Of a stretch of DNA of 64,000 nt, positions 1 to 8,671 are shown in pieces. A program made the position numbers and the translations under genes. The notes beneath the pieces are model-generated. The model was not told where the DNA came from. It saw only the letters and a list, made by a program, of their open reading frames with translations, and ran no database searches. Location of the stretch: positions 590,406 to 654,405 of the forward strand of contig NZ_QLLL01000001.1 in assembly GCF_003259335.1 (NCBI RefSeq), read 5' to 3'. This DNA is from Chitinophaga skermanii (lineage in GTDB: Bacteria > Bacteroidota > Bacteroidia > Chitinophagales > Chitinophagaceae). Each line of letters opens with the position of its first letter. Within the stretch, counting starts at the first letter, position 1.

Positions 1-70
1 TAGTTTAAAACGACCATTATCATTGGAGCGTTCTCATTGGAACGTATGCGACTGTATTAAACCTATATAA

Positions 71-433
71 ATGAAGCAAATTTTCCGCGCCTCTTTATTT
101 ATGGGATGGATAGTGGTTTTGGAGTCATGTAATCCCTCTCCTGAAAGGTCGCAACCCAGTATTAATCAAGGCCCCGAAGTGCTGGACGCCCCGGTTCAGC
201 GGTTTACTTTCGAGGTATTCAAGAATGCTGATGGTACGTATGGGTTCGATATTTTAGAGAATAACAAAGTAATGATGCACCAGCACAAAATCCCCAACAG
301 TAAAGATACTTTGGGATTTTCTACTTCCGAGGAAGCAAGGTCCGTTGCCAGTTATTACGTGATGAAACTCGGGAAAAAACAACAACCCGAAATTCATCCT
401 AAAACGCTTGATAGCCTTATTGAAAGATATTAG
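71..433 (+). CDS. DUF4907-like small lipoprotein
   Basis: This 120-residue protein starts with a short hydrophobic leader ending in LESC, which fits a lipobox, so it is probably a lipoprotein. The rest (about residues 45-120) resembles the Bacteroidota family DUF4907: an FEVFKN..GYGFDI stretch, then a tail with a conserved-looking IP..GF.T.EEA pattern. The family has no known function. It reads away from the next gene, and the two share a bidirectional terminator. The family name is recalled from sequence similarity and is less sure than the gene itself. Confidence 0.7.
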   Translation: MKQIFRASLFMGWIVVLESCNPSPERSQPSINQGPEVLDAPVQRFTFEVFKNADGTYGFDILENNKVMMHQHKIPNSKDTLGFSTSEEARSVASYYVMKLGKKQQPEIHPKTLDSLIERY

Positions 434-453
434 CGCATGCCATTCGATCCCAA

Positions 454-497
454 AAAGAAAACCGCTCTCTACTGTAAGGTAAGGAGCGGTTTTCTTT
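454..497. terminator. bidirectional intrinsic terminator
   Basis: Arms 454-467 and 484-497 pair through a GC core (accgctc/gagcggt) flanked by A and T runs, giving a U-tract on both strands. It lies between the convergent ends at 433 and 515. Confidence 0.85.
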
Positions 498-514
498 TTG
501 AATATAGTGGTACT

Positions 515-1351
515 TTACAAAACTTTATCTATACTAATCAAATTGAAGCGGGCATCGTGCTGAATAAAACTAGCCATGATGGATGCATGTCCTGCCCCTG
601 CTAAAATTACGATGGTCGCGTCTTTCTCCGTTGTAGCACGTTGTATGTTAGAATACATGATGAGGTTGCGTTTGTACCAGGCAGCCACTAAGTCAGATCC
701 AAAGAAGTCGTGATCCTTATTGATTAAGTTAATTGGCCAGATGTAAGAGCCTAAGTTAATCTTGTAATAGGCGGCACTGTTCAATCCACGAAACACATGC
801 TCTAATTTACTGCTTCCTACAATCTTATTCGTAGCATCGGCCAAGGCCATGTTCGTTTTCATAAAATCTTCATAAGTAAAGTTGGCAAGGCTATCTACTT
901 TCGATTTAATTTTATTGAAATACATGGGCACATTATCATAGTCCATAGCGTAAATGGAATCGTTGTTCGCTTTTTTTGCTATGCGGAAGCCGAATTGAAA
1001 GATTTCATTTTCACTATAGAAACGTTTCAAGAAGTTATTCTTTAATGTGTCTACGTTTACGATTGGCTTGCCGGCCTTATACAAACTAAATAGCTGGTTC
1101 AGTTCTTCATTTTCGTCGAAAGGATATTCAACAAATACTTTGCTGGGCTTGTATTTCTTTACAATTTTGTCGGAAATGCTTTCTAAGGATTGTTGATTCT
1201 TTTCTTCTAAGATATTTCTTTCGATGACCTTGTTCTGGTCGAATCCTGGGTTGTTAAAATGGTAGGTACCAATTAAGATAACATTGATCTTTTGTTGACC
1301 GTAACCTAATACTGCTGTGCATAACAACAGCAACGTAAAAATCTTCCTCAT
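515..1351 (-). CDS. DUF5694 family secreted protein
   Basis: The 278-residue protein has a signal peptide (about residues 1-19, ending GYGQ). A GTYHF motif follows near residue 28 and GAGHASIM lies near residue 252. These paired glycine-histidine motifs are typical of the TraB/ChaN/TIKI-like superfamily, to which DUF5694 belongs. Members are thought to be metal-dependent hydrolases or haem-related proteins, but this subfamily has no assigned substrate. It lies downstream of the TonB-dependent receptor on the same strand, separated by a terminator, so it is probably transcribed separately. Confidence 0.75.
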   Translation of the reverse strand: MRKIFTLLLLCTAVLGYGQQKINVILIGTYHFNNPGFDQNKVIERNILEEKNQQSLESISDKIVKKYKPSKVFVEYPFDENEELNQLFSLYKAGKPIVNVDTLKNNFLKRFYSENEIFQFGFRIAKKANNDSIYAMDYDNVPMYFNKIKSKVDSLANFTYEDFMKTNMALADATNKIVGSSKLEHVFRGLNSAAYYKINLGSYIWPINLINKDHDFFGSDLVAAWYKRNLIMYSNIQRATTEKDATIVILAGAGHASIMASFIQHDARFNLISIDKVL

Positions 1352-1403
1352 AAGCAGTGTAATGATGTTTTTGATCGGGCGCGAATATAACGTTTCAACT
1401 CCT

Positions 1404-1437
1404 AAAAAAAAGAAGGCTCCTACTAGTGTAGGAACCT
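1404..1437 (-). terminator. intrinsic terminator of the TonB receptor gene
   Basis: Arms 1414-1423 and 1428-1437 pair with one mismatch around a 4-nt loop. On the minus strand the hairpin is followed by a T-rich run (the A-run at 1404-1411 of the plus strand). Confidence 0.75.
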
Positions 1438-1466
1438 ATCTTATAAATCATCATCCTGGTTATATA

Positions 1467-3929
1467 TTAGAATTTGAAGGCAATGCTACCCAGCAATTGG
1501 CGAAGCATTTGCGGGTTCGCTGTTGAATAGCCTGTCCAATATTTTTGATTCCCGATATTGTTGCATTTTACTGCTAAACGGATTTTACTGGTTTCGTAGT
1601 TGATAGATGCATCTACTAAAGTATACGACGGTAGCATGAAGGTGCCGGCTGCTTTGTTGTTCACAACTTTGTTATCGCTAGCGTAGTTTCCGCCAATACC
1701 AAAGCCTAAGCCTTTTACGGCGCCACTGGTGAAGTTGTAGTTTAACCACAAGTTCGCTAAGTTGGCCGGGCCAGAAGTAGTAGGCCTGAATCCTTCTGTA
1801 TTAGCATCGGTACGTACAAACTTACTATCGTTGTAAGAATAACCCGCGATGAAGTTCAAACCTGGTAATGGATTCGCTGTAACAGCTACTTCAATACCTT
1901 TCGATCTTTGTTGCCCATCTTGAATAGAGAATAACGGGTTACTAGGGTTGGCTCTTACCACATCCGTTACTGTAATGTCGTAATAACTAACGGTACCACT
2001 TATTCTTCCTCCCAATACATCAACTTTCACCCCTCCTTCCCATTGGTTCGCTTGTTCTGGTTTGAAGGATTTCCCGTTTTCGTCTTGCCCGTTTTTATTC
2101 GTGAAACCATTTTGGTAGTTACCAAATACCGATACGCGGTCTTTCAACACTTCGTATACGATACCGAATTTAGGAGAAAGGGCTGTTTGATTGTATTTAC
2201 CGGTAATTGTATCGTTCACCACATCACGGTTACCTCTATTGTCGAAATGATCGATACGTACACCTGCTTGGATCAAAAGGTTGTCGGTTATGTTAAATAC
2301 ATCGGAAATGTACGCGCTGTAAGTATATCTCCTGTTGATGGTATTATATGCAACTGGTTTAGAGCTTGCATACGCAGAATCGACTTTTGCTTTGTTGAAG
2401 TTTTGATAAGTAGGAATTTTACCATCGGCAGCTATCATGTCGAATAAGTCGGCCGACGATAAACCACCGAAGTTACCTTGGAAACGGCGGTAAGGAATGT
2501 TAGCATCGTAAGCATAGAAGTCTACACCACCAACAAAGCGGTTACGGAATTGACCAATGTGGAAATCGCCGTTGAAGTTTTGTTGAATTTCAAATGTTTT
2601 GTCGGTGCCATTCGGTTCCCACACCATTCTTGCTATAGAGTTACCACCTGGTAATAAGTAGAAGTAGGGTGTAGGGCCAGACGCTGTATTACTGGTATAG
2701 GAAAGGTTGGTTTGTGTTGACCAGTTGCTCGACATTTTGTAGTTCGCCTGTGTGAAGAACCCATTATTCTCACCTTTCTGTTGCAAGTCATCGGCAAAGT
2801 AGGCACGCTTGTAGTCCACTTTCAAATCCTTTGCATTCGTAGCGCCTAATTGTGCCATTGTCATACCTGGATAAAAGAAGAACGAAGGCATAATGGTACC
2901 TTTAGAACGGGTGAACTCTGCTTCGAATAAGAAGGATAAACGTTCATTGGCTTTGTAAGAAATACTAGGTGCCAAGTTTAACGCTTGGCTATTCCCGAAA
3001 TCTTGCCAAGTTCTGTTTTGTTGATAAGAACCGTTTAAACGGAATAAGGTTGTTTTGGCAGAATCGAGCGGTGTGTTGAAGTCTAGGGCTAAGCGATTGT
3101 AACCATACGTACCACCGGTGTAAGCTACTTCTCCTCCAACATGATCATAAGGCTTTTTCGTTACGCGGTTAATTAAACCTCCATACGAAGTTAGCGAGTT
3201 GCCGAACAAGGTGGCAGAAGGACCTTTGATTACTTCTAGTCGTTCCAAATTAGTAGCATCTAACCGGTTGGTGGTATAGCCGGCAATACCATTACGCATA
3301 TTGGGTTGCGTAACAAAACCACGCATGGTATAAATACTACCGCCGCTACCAGGGCGTGCAATAGCATCCCACATTTTAGTAATGCCCGGTACGTTTTTGA
3401 TAGCGTCATCAACGTTCACTGATAGTTGACTAGTTAACAATTCCTTTGTCAAAGTAGTATATACTTGTGCATTCTCTAAATTTTTCAAAGGCATTTTACC
3501 TACGTCGGAACTTTGGTTTTTGGTGAATTTATTTTGTGTGCCCGATGATATAATTACTTCTTTCAATTGCTTACTAGATACTTCTAGTTCAATAGAAAGC
3601 TGTTGTGTTTTACCATCTTCTACTTGCACCGCTTTTTCAACCGGGGCAAACCCCAATAACGTTACCCGTACAGTATAATTGCCAACAGGTACGCGGCGGA
3701 AGGTAAACTTACCATCTTCGCCGGTTTGGGTTACTTTTTCTGTACCCAATAATTGAACATTCACATGAGGGGCTGCTGTGCCATCGGTAGTGGTTACTTT
3801 GCCGGTGATCGTACCCACTTTATCATTCTCGCTATTAATCGGTGTAGAGGCTTGCGCGAGTTGAACGAATGTCAACATCAGCATCAATAGGGCGCCTATG
3901 CGGCGACAGGAATTTGTAAGGAAATCCAT
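1467..3929 (-). CDS. TonB-dependent siderophore-type receptor
   Basis: An outer-membrane receptor of 820 residues. It has a signal peptide (1-28), a carboxypeptidase-regulatory-like beta-sandwich (about 38-115, starting GTITGKVTTTDG), a plug domain (about 155-265, with MRGF and RLEVIKGPSATLFG) and a 22-strand-type barrel ending in a C-terminal aromatic residue (AFKF). The plug wording and overall length match the TonB-dependent siderophore receptor family (FhuA/FcuA-like), so ferric siderophore uptake is the likely role. No SusD partner is adjacent, which also favours a siderophore receptor over a glycan importer. It is transcribed divergently from the alcohol dehydrogenase. I did not identify a Fur box by eye in the 295-bp divergent region. 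Confidence 0.88.
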   Translation of the reverse strand: MDFLTNSCRRIGALLMLMLTFVQLAQASTPINSENDKVGTITGKVTTTDGTAAPHVNVQLLGTEKVTQTGEDGKFTFRRVPVGNYTVRVTLLGFAPVEKAVQVEDGKTQQLSIELEVSSKQLKEVIISSGTQNKFTKNQSSDVGKMPLKNLENAQVYTTLTKELLTSQLSVNVDDAIKNVPGITKMWDAIARPGSGGSIYTMRGFVTQPNMRNGIAGYTTNRLDATNLERLEVIKGPSATLFGNSLTSYGGLINRVTKKPYDHVGGEVAYTGGTYGYNRLALDFNTPLDSAKTTLFRLNGSYQQNRTWQDFGNSQALNLAPSISYKANERLSFLFEAEFTRSKGTIMPSFFFYPGMTMAQLGATNAKDLKVDYKRAYFADDLQQKGENNGFFTQANYKMSSNWSTQTNLSYTSNTASGPTPYFYLLPGGNSIARMVWEPNGTDKTFEIQQNFNGDFHIGQFRNRFVGGVDFYAYDANIPYRRFQGNFGGLSSADLFDMIAADGKIPTYQNFNKAKVDSAYASSKPVAYNTINRRYTYSAYISDVFNITDNLLIQAGVRIDHFDNRGNRDVVNDTITGKYNQTALSPKFGIVYEVLKDRVSVFGNYQNGFTNKNGQDENGKSFKPEQANQWEGGVKVDVLGGRISGTVSYYDITVTDVVRANPSNPLFSIQDGQQRSKGIEVAVTANPLPGLNFIAGYSYNDSKFVRTDANTEGFRPTTSGPANLANLWLNYNFTSGAVKGLGFGIGGNYASDNKVVNNKAAGTFMLPSYTLVDASINYETSKIRLAVKCNNIGNQKYWTGYSTANPQMLRQLLGSIAFKF

Positions 3930-4163
3930 GAATACTTGCTTTTAAGAGCATGCAAGGTAGTGGGCCAGGAAACGTTGCTAGTATCGAAAACGGAAAAGTT
4001 TTTACGCAAAAAAGAAAATCAAGTTGTCGTGTTAATCGATTGTTATTGGTGTGTAATTTTTAGTCGTACTATGCAACAAAATCATGCTTTGTTTGTATAG
4101 CGCGTGTATGCGTAGTTGTAAAAATCAATCCAAAGTTTCTATGGGTTGGAGGCTTGCTTGTGG

Positions 4164-4171
4164 TACATTTG
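4164..4171 (+). promoter_or_regulatory. -7 promoter element of the alcohol dehydrogenase
   Basis: TACATTTG matches the Bacteroidota -7 consensus TAnnTTTG exactly and lies about 54 nt before the start codon at 4225. A TTG occurs at 4146-4148, but the spacing (15 nt) is shorter than usual, so the -33 element is uncertain. The remainder of 3930-4224 shows nothing else I can name. Confidence 0.5.
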
Positions 4172-4224
4172 TAACAACTCCAATCTAGCATAGGAAGCAT
4201 TATTGAACTTTATAAACTTAACAC

Positions 4225-5274
4225 ATGATACCCACAAAATCATACGCTGTTCACAGTGCTACAGACGCGCTGGCGCCATGGGATTTTGAAAGAAGAGATG
4301 TAAAGCCCCACGACGTATTAATCGAAATTTTGTATTGCGGCGTTTGCCACTCCGATATTCACCAAGTACGGGGCGAATGGGGCAATTCTATGTACCCCAT
4401 GGTGCCCGGTCACGAAATCGTAGGCAAAATCACGCAAGTCGGCGAACATGTCAAGAAATTCAAAGTGGGCGACCTGGCCGGCATTGGTTGCATGGTCGAC
4501 TCTTGCCGCGAATGTGGGCAATGTAAAAGTGGCTACGAACAATTCTGCGAAAAAGGGCAAACCGTGTTTACCTACAACTCGCGTGAACGCGATGGTAAAA
4601 CGCTCACCTTCGGTGGTTACTCTAATCAAATTGTATGCGATGAAGCTTTCGTGGTAAAAGTACCTGCTAACTTGCCTTTGGAAAAGGTGGCGCCTTTGTT
4701 ATGTGCCGGTATTACTACCTATTCCCCTATCAAACAATGGGGTATCGGGAAAGGACATAAAGTGGCGGTACTGGGTTTAGGAGGATTAGGGCATATGGCT
4801 GTGAAATTTGCTGCAAGCATGGGTGCAGAAGTAACCATGTTAAGTACTTCTCCATCCAAAGAAGCGGATGCTCGCAAGCTAGGTGCAACACACTTCGTGA
4901 ACACGAAAGAAAGAGACCAAGTAAGGGCACAACGTAATAAATTCGATTTCATCATCGATACGGTGTCTGCTCCACATAATTACGACATGTATTTGAATAT
5001 GCTCAAAACCCGTGGAGCCATGATCTGCGTGGGTATTCCTCCAGAGCCTATCTCGCTGAATGGCTTTTTGTTACTCGGCCAGAATAGAATTCTAACAGGC
5101 TCCTCGATTGGTGGTATTCCCGAAACACAGGAGATGTTAGATTATTGTGGTGAACACAATATCACCTCCGACGTAGAAGTGATCGATATTAAAGATGTAA
5201 ACGAAGCGTACGAACGCGTATTGAAAAGCGATGTGAAGTATCGTTTCGTGATTGACATGGCTACTTTGAAATAA
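4225..5274 (+). CDS. zinc-dependent alcohol dehydrogenase (NAD(P), cinnamyl/YahK type)
   Basis: A medium-chain dehydrogenase of 349 residues, the normal length for the family. CGVCHSD near residue 36 supplies the catalytic zinc cysteine, and GHE (near 62) the neighbouring ligands. A C-x2-C-x2-C-x7-C cluster at about residues 93-107 binds the structural zinc. The Rossmann motif GLGGLGHMAVKFA lies near residue 178. The pattern is closest to the cinnamyl-alcohol-dehydrogenase/YahK group, which reduces aldehydes using NADPH. It stands alone, with its own promoter and a terminator downstream. The exact substrate cannot be read from the sequence. Confidence 0.9.
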   Translation: MIPTKSYAVHSATDALAPWDFERRDVKPHDVLIEILYCGVCHSDIHQVRGEWGNSMYPMVPGHEIVGKITQVGEHVKKFKVGDLAGIGCMVDSCRECGQCKSGYEQFCEKGQTVFTYNSRERDGKTLTFGGYSNQIVCDEAFVVKVPANLPLEKVAPLLCAGITTYSPIKQWGIGKGHKVAVLGLGGLGHMAVKFAASMGAEVTMLSTSPSKEADARKLGATHFVNTKERDQVRAQRNKFDFIIDTVSAPHNYDMYLNMLKTRGAMICVGIPPEPISLNGFLLLGQNRILTGSSIGGIPETQEMLDYCGEHNITSDVEVIDIKDVNEAYERVLKSDVKYRFVIDMATLK

Positions 5275-5292
5275 TAACCTTCTTACATATAA

Positions 5293-5331
5293 AAATACCC
5301 CTGCTAGGTAATACACTCAGCAGGGGTATTT
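5293..5331. terminator. bidirectional intrinsic terminator
   Basis: Arms 5293-5305 and 5319-5331 are perfectly complementary over 13 nt (GC core cccctgct). It separates the convergent ends of the alcohol dehydrogenase and the urease operon. Confidence 0.85.
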
Positions 5332-5344
5332 GTTTTAAATAAGT

Positions 5345-6046
5345 TTACCATCCAAAAGCTAACATCCCCAGCCCGCAAATAGTAATGCTGGCACCTCCAA
5401 TCACATGCATATATTTCTCTAAGGCCGATTTTTGTAATAACGAAAACCCAAAGTAGCCTAACAACACCATCCCCACCATCACTACCAATGTAAAAAATAA
5501 GAACACCCCAATCAATAACACAATATTCATCGGGGCATGCGTAGCCGCCGGAAACATCAATAGCGGTATCAACGGTTCACAAGGCCCCAATACAAATATG
5601 ATGAACATAATCCAAGGCGTTACTTTTACCCGGTTTCGTGGCGCTACGGCTGTGCCATGCTGATGTTTATACACGTAAATATCGCCTCCTGCTGTTACAT
5701 CAAAATGCTTGTGTGCACGGTTTCTAATGGCTTGTATAATACCATACAATAAGTATAAGCAACCAAAGATGAATAAGGCCCAAGCGGCTAGTCCACCTCG
5801 TACTTCTTCTATACCCGTTAACTTACTCAATTGCCACCCGAAGTAAATACCTATCAAACCTAATACAATTGAGCTGCCAACATGACCAATCCCGCATACC
5901 ACGGTCCAACCGATTGTTTTATACACATTCCAATTTCTCGATTTCGACAAGGCAATAAAGGGAACATAATGATCTGGCCCTGTTACGGTATGTAAACAAC
6001 TGATCGTAATAGCCGTCAATAATAACGTCACTAATTCTGGATTCAT
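5345..6046 (-). CDS. NicO/UreH-like nickel permease
   Basis: A polytopic membrane protein of 233 residues with about six hydrophobic segments. HTVTGPDH near residue 20 resembles the metal-binding His/Asp signature in the first helix of NicO/UreH-type transporters. It is the last gene of the urease operon: its ATG overlaps the ureD stop by 4 nt (ATGA), which implies translational coupling. The likely job is nickel import for urease maturation. This rests on context plus family, since related TauE/SafE- and RcnA-like proteins move other substrates. The His/Asp motif has one residue more than the textbook HX4DH. Confidence 0.78.
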   Translation of the reverse strand: MNPELVTLLLTAITISCLHTVTGPDHYVPFIALSKSRNWNVYKTIGWTVVCGIGHVGSSIVLGLIGIYFGWQLSKLTGIEEVRGGLAAWALFIFGCLYLLYGIIQAIRNRAHKHFDVTAGGDIYVYKHQHGTAVAPRNRVKVTPWIMFIIFVLGPCEPLIPLLMFPAATHAPMNIVLLIGVFLFFTLVVMVGMVLLGYFGFSLLQKSALEKYMHVIGGASITICGLGMLAFGW

Positions 6047-6828
6047 GCGTATGTTTTAGCTTGAAGTAATGTTGATAATTGTTGTAAGGTGCTGAACAGT
6101 TGTTCTGCACCATTGCCTAATAGTCGTACCACTAACCCGTTGCGTGCTGTTTTACTTACGCCGAATGCGATGTTTTCTTTCGTAGCAAGCAGCTCGTGTA
6201 ATGTGTCAACAGGCAAATTAGGCTGTTGATGTGTATCAAAATACAACAGCGACGCTTGGTGAGTATACTGTTCATACTGTCCAAATGCATGTATAGGAAT
6301 GCGTTTGGGTTGTATGATTTGTTTATCGATGAAGATGATGTTTTGCTGATGATATACCCGTGTTTCGTTGTGTAACGAGGTAAGGTGAAATATCTCGCCG
6401 TTCAATTTTCTACCGCAGGTAAGTACTTCACCCCAAACCAGCGTGCAATCATCGGCCAAATAGATATTATTTTCAGCATGCAAAATAGCATCTGCATGTG
6501 GTACAAGCGGGTGTGGTATATATTGCAAATGTGCACCTTGCTCCAAGGTATACACCGCTTTTTGATGTGCACCTTGCTTAGCTGGAAATATGCGTTGGTA
6601 CGATTGCGTTTGCAATTTTGTACGGGTATGCTCACCACAAGTTACTTGTATATCCCACATATCACCATCCATCATGCCGGGCGAAGAGCTCATGAGCATG
6701 AGTTGTAACGGCATGGCTGCATCATATTGTGGCAATGGTACAACTTTGAATGGTGGCGTTACATAGGCATGTTGAAGTATGCTTTTTGTACCACGTAGGG
6801 CTATTACAATATGTAAAGCACTGTTCAT
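6043..6828 (-). CDS. ureD: urease accessory protein UreD
   Basis: At 261 residues it is close to normal UreD length. It carries family-like blocks such as [23 protein letters not shown] and [16 protein letters not shown]. UreD (called UreH in some species) is the scaffold that docks UreF and UreG on apo-urease for nickel delivery. Its start overlaps the ureG stop by 4 nt and its stop overlaps the permease start by 4 nt, so the three are probably translationally coupled. The order ureG-ureD-permease places it at the 3' part of the operon. Confidence 0.9.
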   Translation of the reverse strand: MNSALHIVIALRGTKSILQHAYVTPPFKVVPLPQYDAAMPLQLMLMSSSPGMMDGDMWDIQVTCGEHTRTKLQTQSYQRIFPAKQGAHQKAVYTLEQGAHLQYIPHPLVPHADAILHAENNIYLADDCTLVWGEVLTCGRKLNGEIFHLTSLHNETRVYHQQNIIFIDKQIIQPKRIPIHAFGQYEQYTHQASLLYFDTHQQPNLPVDTLHELLATKENIAFGVSKTARNGLVVRLLGNGAEQLFSTLQQLSTLLQAKTYA

Positions 6829-7466
6829 CGGGCAAGATTAGGTTCTTCTACCGTTTCCAATAATGCATACTTCTTAATCCAACCAATAACATCCTGTAAT
6901 CCCTCCAAGCTCATTAAGTTCGTAAACACAAATGGCTGTCCTTTTCGCATCATGCTGGCATCGCGGTGCATAACGGCTAAGTCGGCATGTACATAAGGCG
7001 CTAAATCTATTTTGTTAATTACGAGTAAATCGCTGCGTGTAATACCAGGGCCGCCTTTGCGGGGTATTTTATCGCCCTCCGCTACGTCAATTACAAAGAT
7101 GGTTACATCGGCTAAATCAGGACTAAAAGTTGCAGACAAGTTATCGCCGCCGCTTTCGATGAAAATAATTTCAATACCCGGGAACCTTTGTACCATTTCG
7201 TCTACCGCTTCCAAGTTCATACTCGCATCTTCACGAATAGCGGTATGAGGGCAGCCACCTGTTTCTACTCCAATAATCCTATCCTGGGGTAGTAAGCTAT
7301 TTTTAGTGAGGAAGGCTGCATCCTCTTTTGTGTATATATCGTTTGTAATAACGCCAAGGTCGTACTGGTTAGCAAGTTGACGAGTTAAACGTTCTATTAA
7401 AGCCGTTTTACCTGAACCTACTGGTCCTGCTACACCTATTTTTACATAATGCCTGGTAGATTCCAT
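6825..7466 (-). CDS. ureG: urease accessory GTPase UreG
   Basis: A SIMIBI GTPase of 213 residues. The P-loop GPVGSGKT is at residues 14-21, the nickel-binding GCPH motif is near residue 73, and the guanine-recognition NKID is near 150. UreG couples GTP hydrolysis to nickel insertion into the UreC active site together with UreD and UreF, with nickel supplied by UreE. All key motifs are intact. It lies 24 nt after ureF in the urease operon. Confidence 0.95.
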   Translation of the reverse strand: MESTRHYVKIGVAGPVGSGKTALIERLTRQLANQYDLGVITNDIYTKEDAAFLTKNSLLPQDRIIGVETGGCPHTAIREDASMNLEAVDEMVQRFPGIEIIFIESGGDNLSATFSPDLADVTIFVIDVAEGDKIPRKGGPGITRSDLLVINKIDLAPYVHADLAVMHRDASMMRKGQPFVFTNLMSLEGLQDVIGWIKKYALLETVEEPNLAR

Positions 7467-7490
7467 AATAATTGATTTTGTTGATAAATA

Positions 7491-8216
7491 CTACGACATG
7501 TATAACCGCGAATACAGTCGCTCATGTTGCATACAGCGAATATCAAATGCTGTATTGCACATCCCAATAAGCTTATTATCTAAGTGGATAGTTGTATAAA
7601 TACAATCCGCTAATAACGTCGTACAATTGTGAATAATGTGCTGCCCTTCAAGTTGCCCAATTGGAATCAACTTCACGCAGTTTGTAACGGTACTTACTAA
7701 AGTGTTATAATAAAAAGCGTACAATGTTTCGTATAAAGGAATATCCATGGCCCGTGCATACGCCCCAAATGTTAGGGTATAATGCCCGCTGGCTTGCTGT
7801 TGCACGATCGCTTTTTCATAGGCTTGCATAATGGGGTAATCATACAGCTTATTGAATATTTTAATCGTACGCATTGCTAATTTATTGCTGGCGGCCCTTG
7901 GTTCCATGGCTGCTTTTAATGCGGAAACAAATGTATCGTGTTGAAGAAGTGTTTCGATATTCTCTGCCTCGTACCCTAATTTTACAAAGGCAGCATCGTT
8001 ATAAGCTACGTTGTATTGTAAGTAATCCTGTACATATTGCAACGCTGTGGTAGCATTATGGATGTGCCCATTTTGCACATACGTTTCTACACCATTGGAA
8101 TGCGCATACGCTCCAATTGGTAACGTAGGATCTGCTAAGTGTAGCAGCTTACCGATATAACTAATTCCCGGCTGCAAATTGTAAGATTTTAGTGAACAAG
8201 GAAGTGTCGTTACCAT
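7491..8216 (-). CDS. ureF: urease accessory protein UreF
   Basis: A helical protein of 241 residues whose N-terminal block LLHLADPTLPIGAYAHSNGVE is the family hallmark. UreF binds UreD and acts on UreG in the activation complex. The ATG used here overlaps the end of ureE by 56 nt, which is long for this operon. No later in-frame ATG precedes the conserved block. A TTG lies just before the ureE stop in the UreF frame (encoding the Leu of LQPGIS) and would give a more usual overlap, so the true start could be about 12 codons downstream. The gene itself is certain. Confidence 0.9.
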   Translation of the reverse strand: MVTTLPCSLKSYNLQPGISYIGKLLHLADPTLPIGAYAHSNGVETYVQNGHIHNATTALQYVQDYLQYNVAYNDAAFVKLGYEAENIETLLQHDTFVSALKAAMEPRAASNKLAMRTIKIFNKLYDYPIMQAYEKAIVQQQASGHYTLTFGAYARAMDIPLYETLYAFYYNTLVSTVTNCVKLIPIGQLEGQHIIHNCTTLLADCIYTTIHLDNKLIGMCNTAFDIRCMQHERLYSRLYMS

Positions 8217-8658
8217 GTGGTGTTACGCTGGTTTGTAGTGGGTGTAATAACTGTGTTGTTGTTTTCTCAGCATTGTATCCACTTGCTTGTAACCAGCGAT
8301 CAATGGGTGCTTCATAGGGAATTAGTAATGCTTCACCTTCAATATATAAAGGCAAATGTTTGTTCCCAATTTCGTAACAAATAGCAGCCATTTCGCGCAT
8401 GTTGACAGGTGCTATACGTAATACTTCGCAAGGTTTAATGTGGATAATGATGACTTGTTGTTCATCCATATGGAGAATGTCGCCATCTTGTAAACGCATT
8501 TTCTCTTGTAGTAACTTCAATGCAATATCTTGCCCATTGCGCGTGGTTCTCCGCGCAATACGTTTAGTGGTTTCATACCATTCAATGTCAAGTATGTCTT
8601 GTGTTCTATTTGATATGTCAATGTTTAATACATGGCCTACAATCTCTCTAATCAGCAT
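8161..8658 (-). CDS. ureE: urease nickel metallochaperone UreE
   Basis: At 165 residues it has the two UreE domains: an N-terminal peptide-binding half and a C-terminal metal-binding half containing the block YEIGNKHLPLYIE, whose histidine is the conserved dimer-interface nickel ligand. The C-terminus ends FAAGN and has no histidine-rich tail, so this is the short, low-capacity form. It starts 13 nt after ureC and its end overlaps ureF. Confidence 0.9.
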   Translation of the reverse strand: MLIREIVGHVLNIDISNRTQDILDIEWYETTKRIARRTTRNGQDIALKLLQEKMRLQDGDILHMDEQQVIIIHIKPCEVLRIAPVNMREMAAICYEIGNKHLPLYIEGEALLIPYEAPIDRWLQASGYNAEKTTTQLLHPLQTSVTPHGNDTSLFTKILQFAAGN

Positions 8659-8671
8659 ACAAACACAATTT

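Noticed and set aside
2043..2447. Long plus-strand open frame inside the TonB receptor gene
   Set aside because: It is antisense to a well-supported receptor and has no protein-like features.
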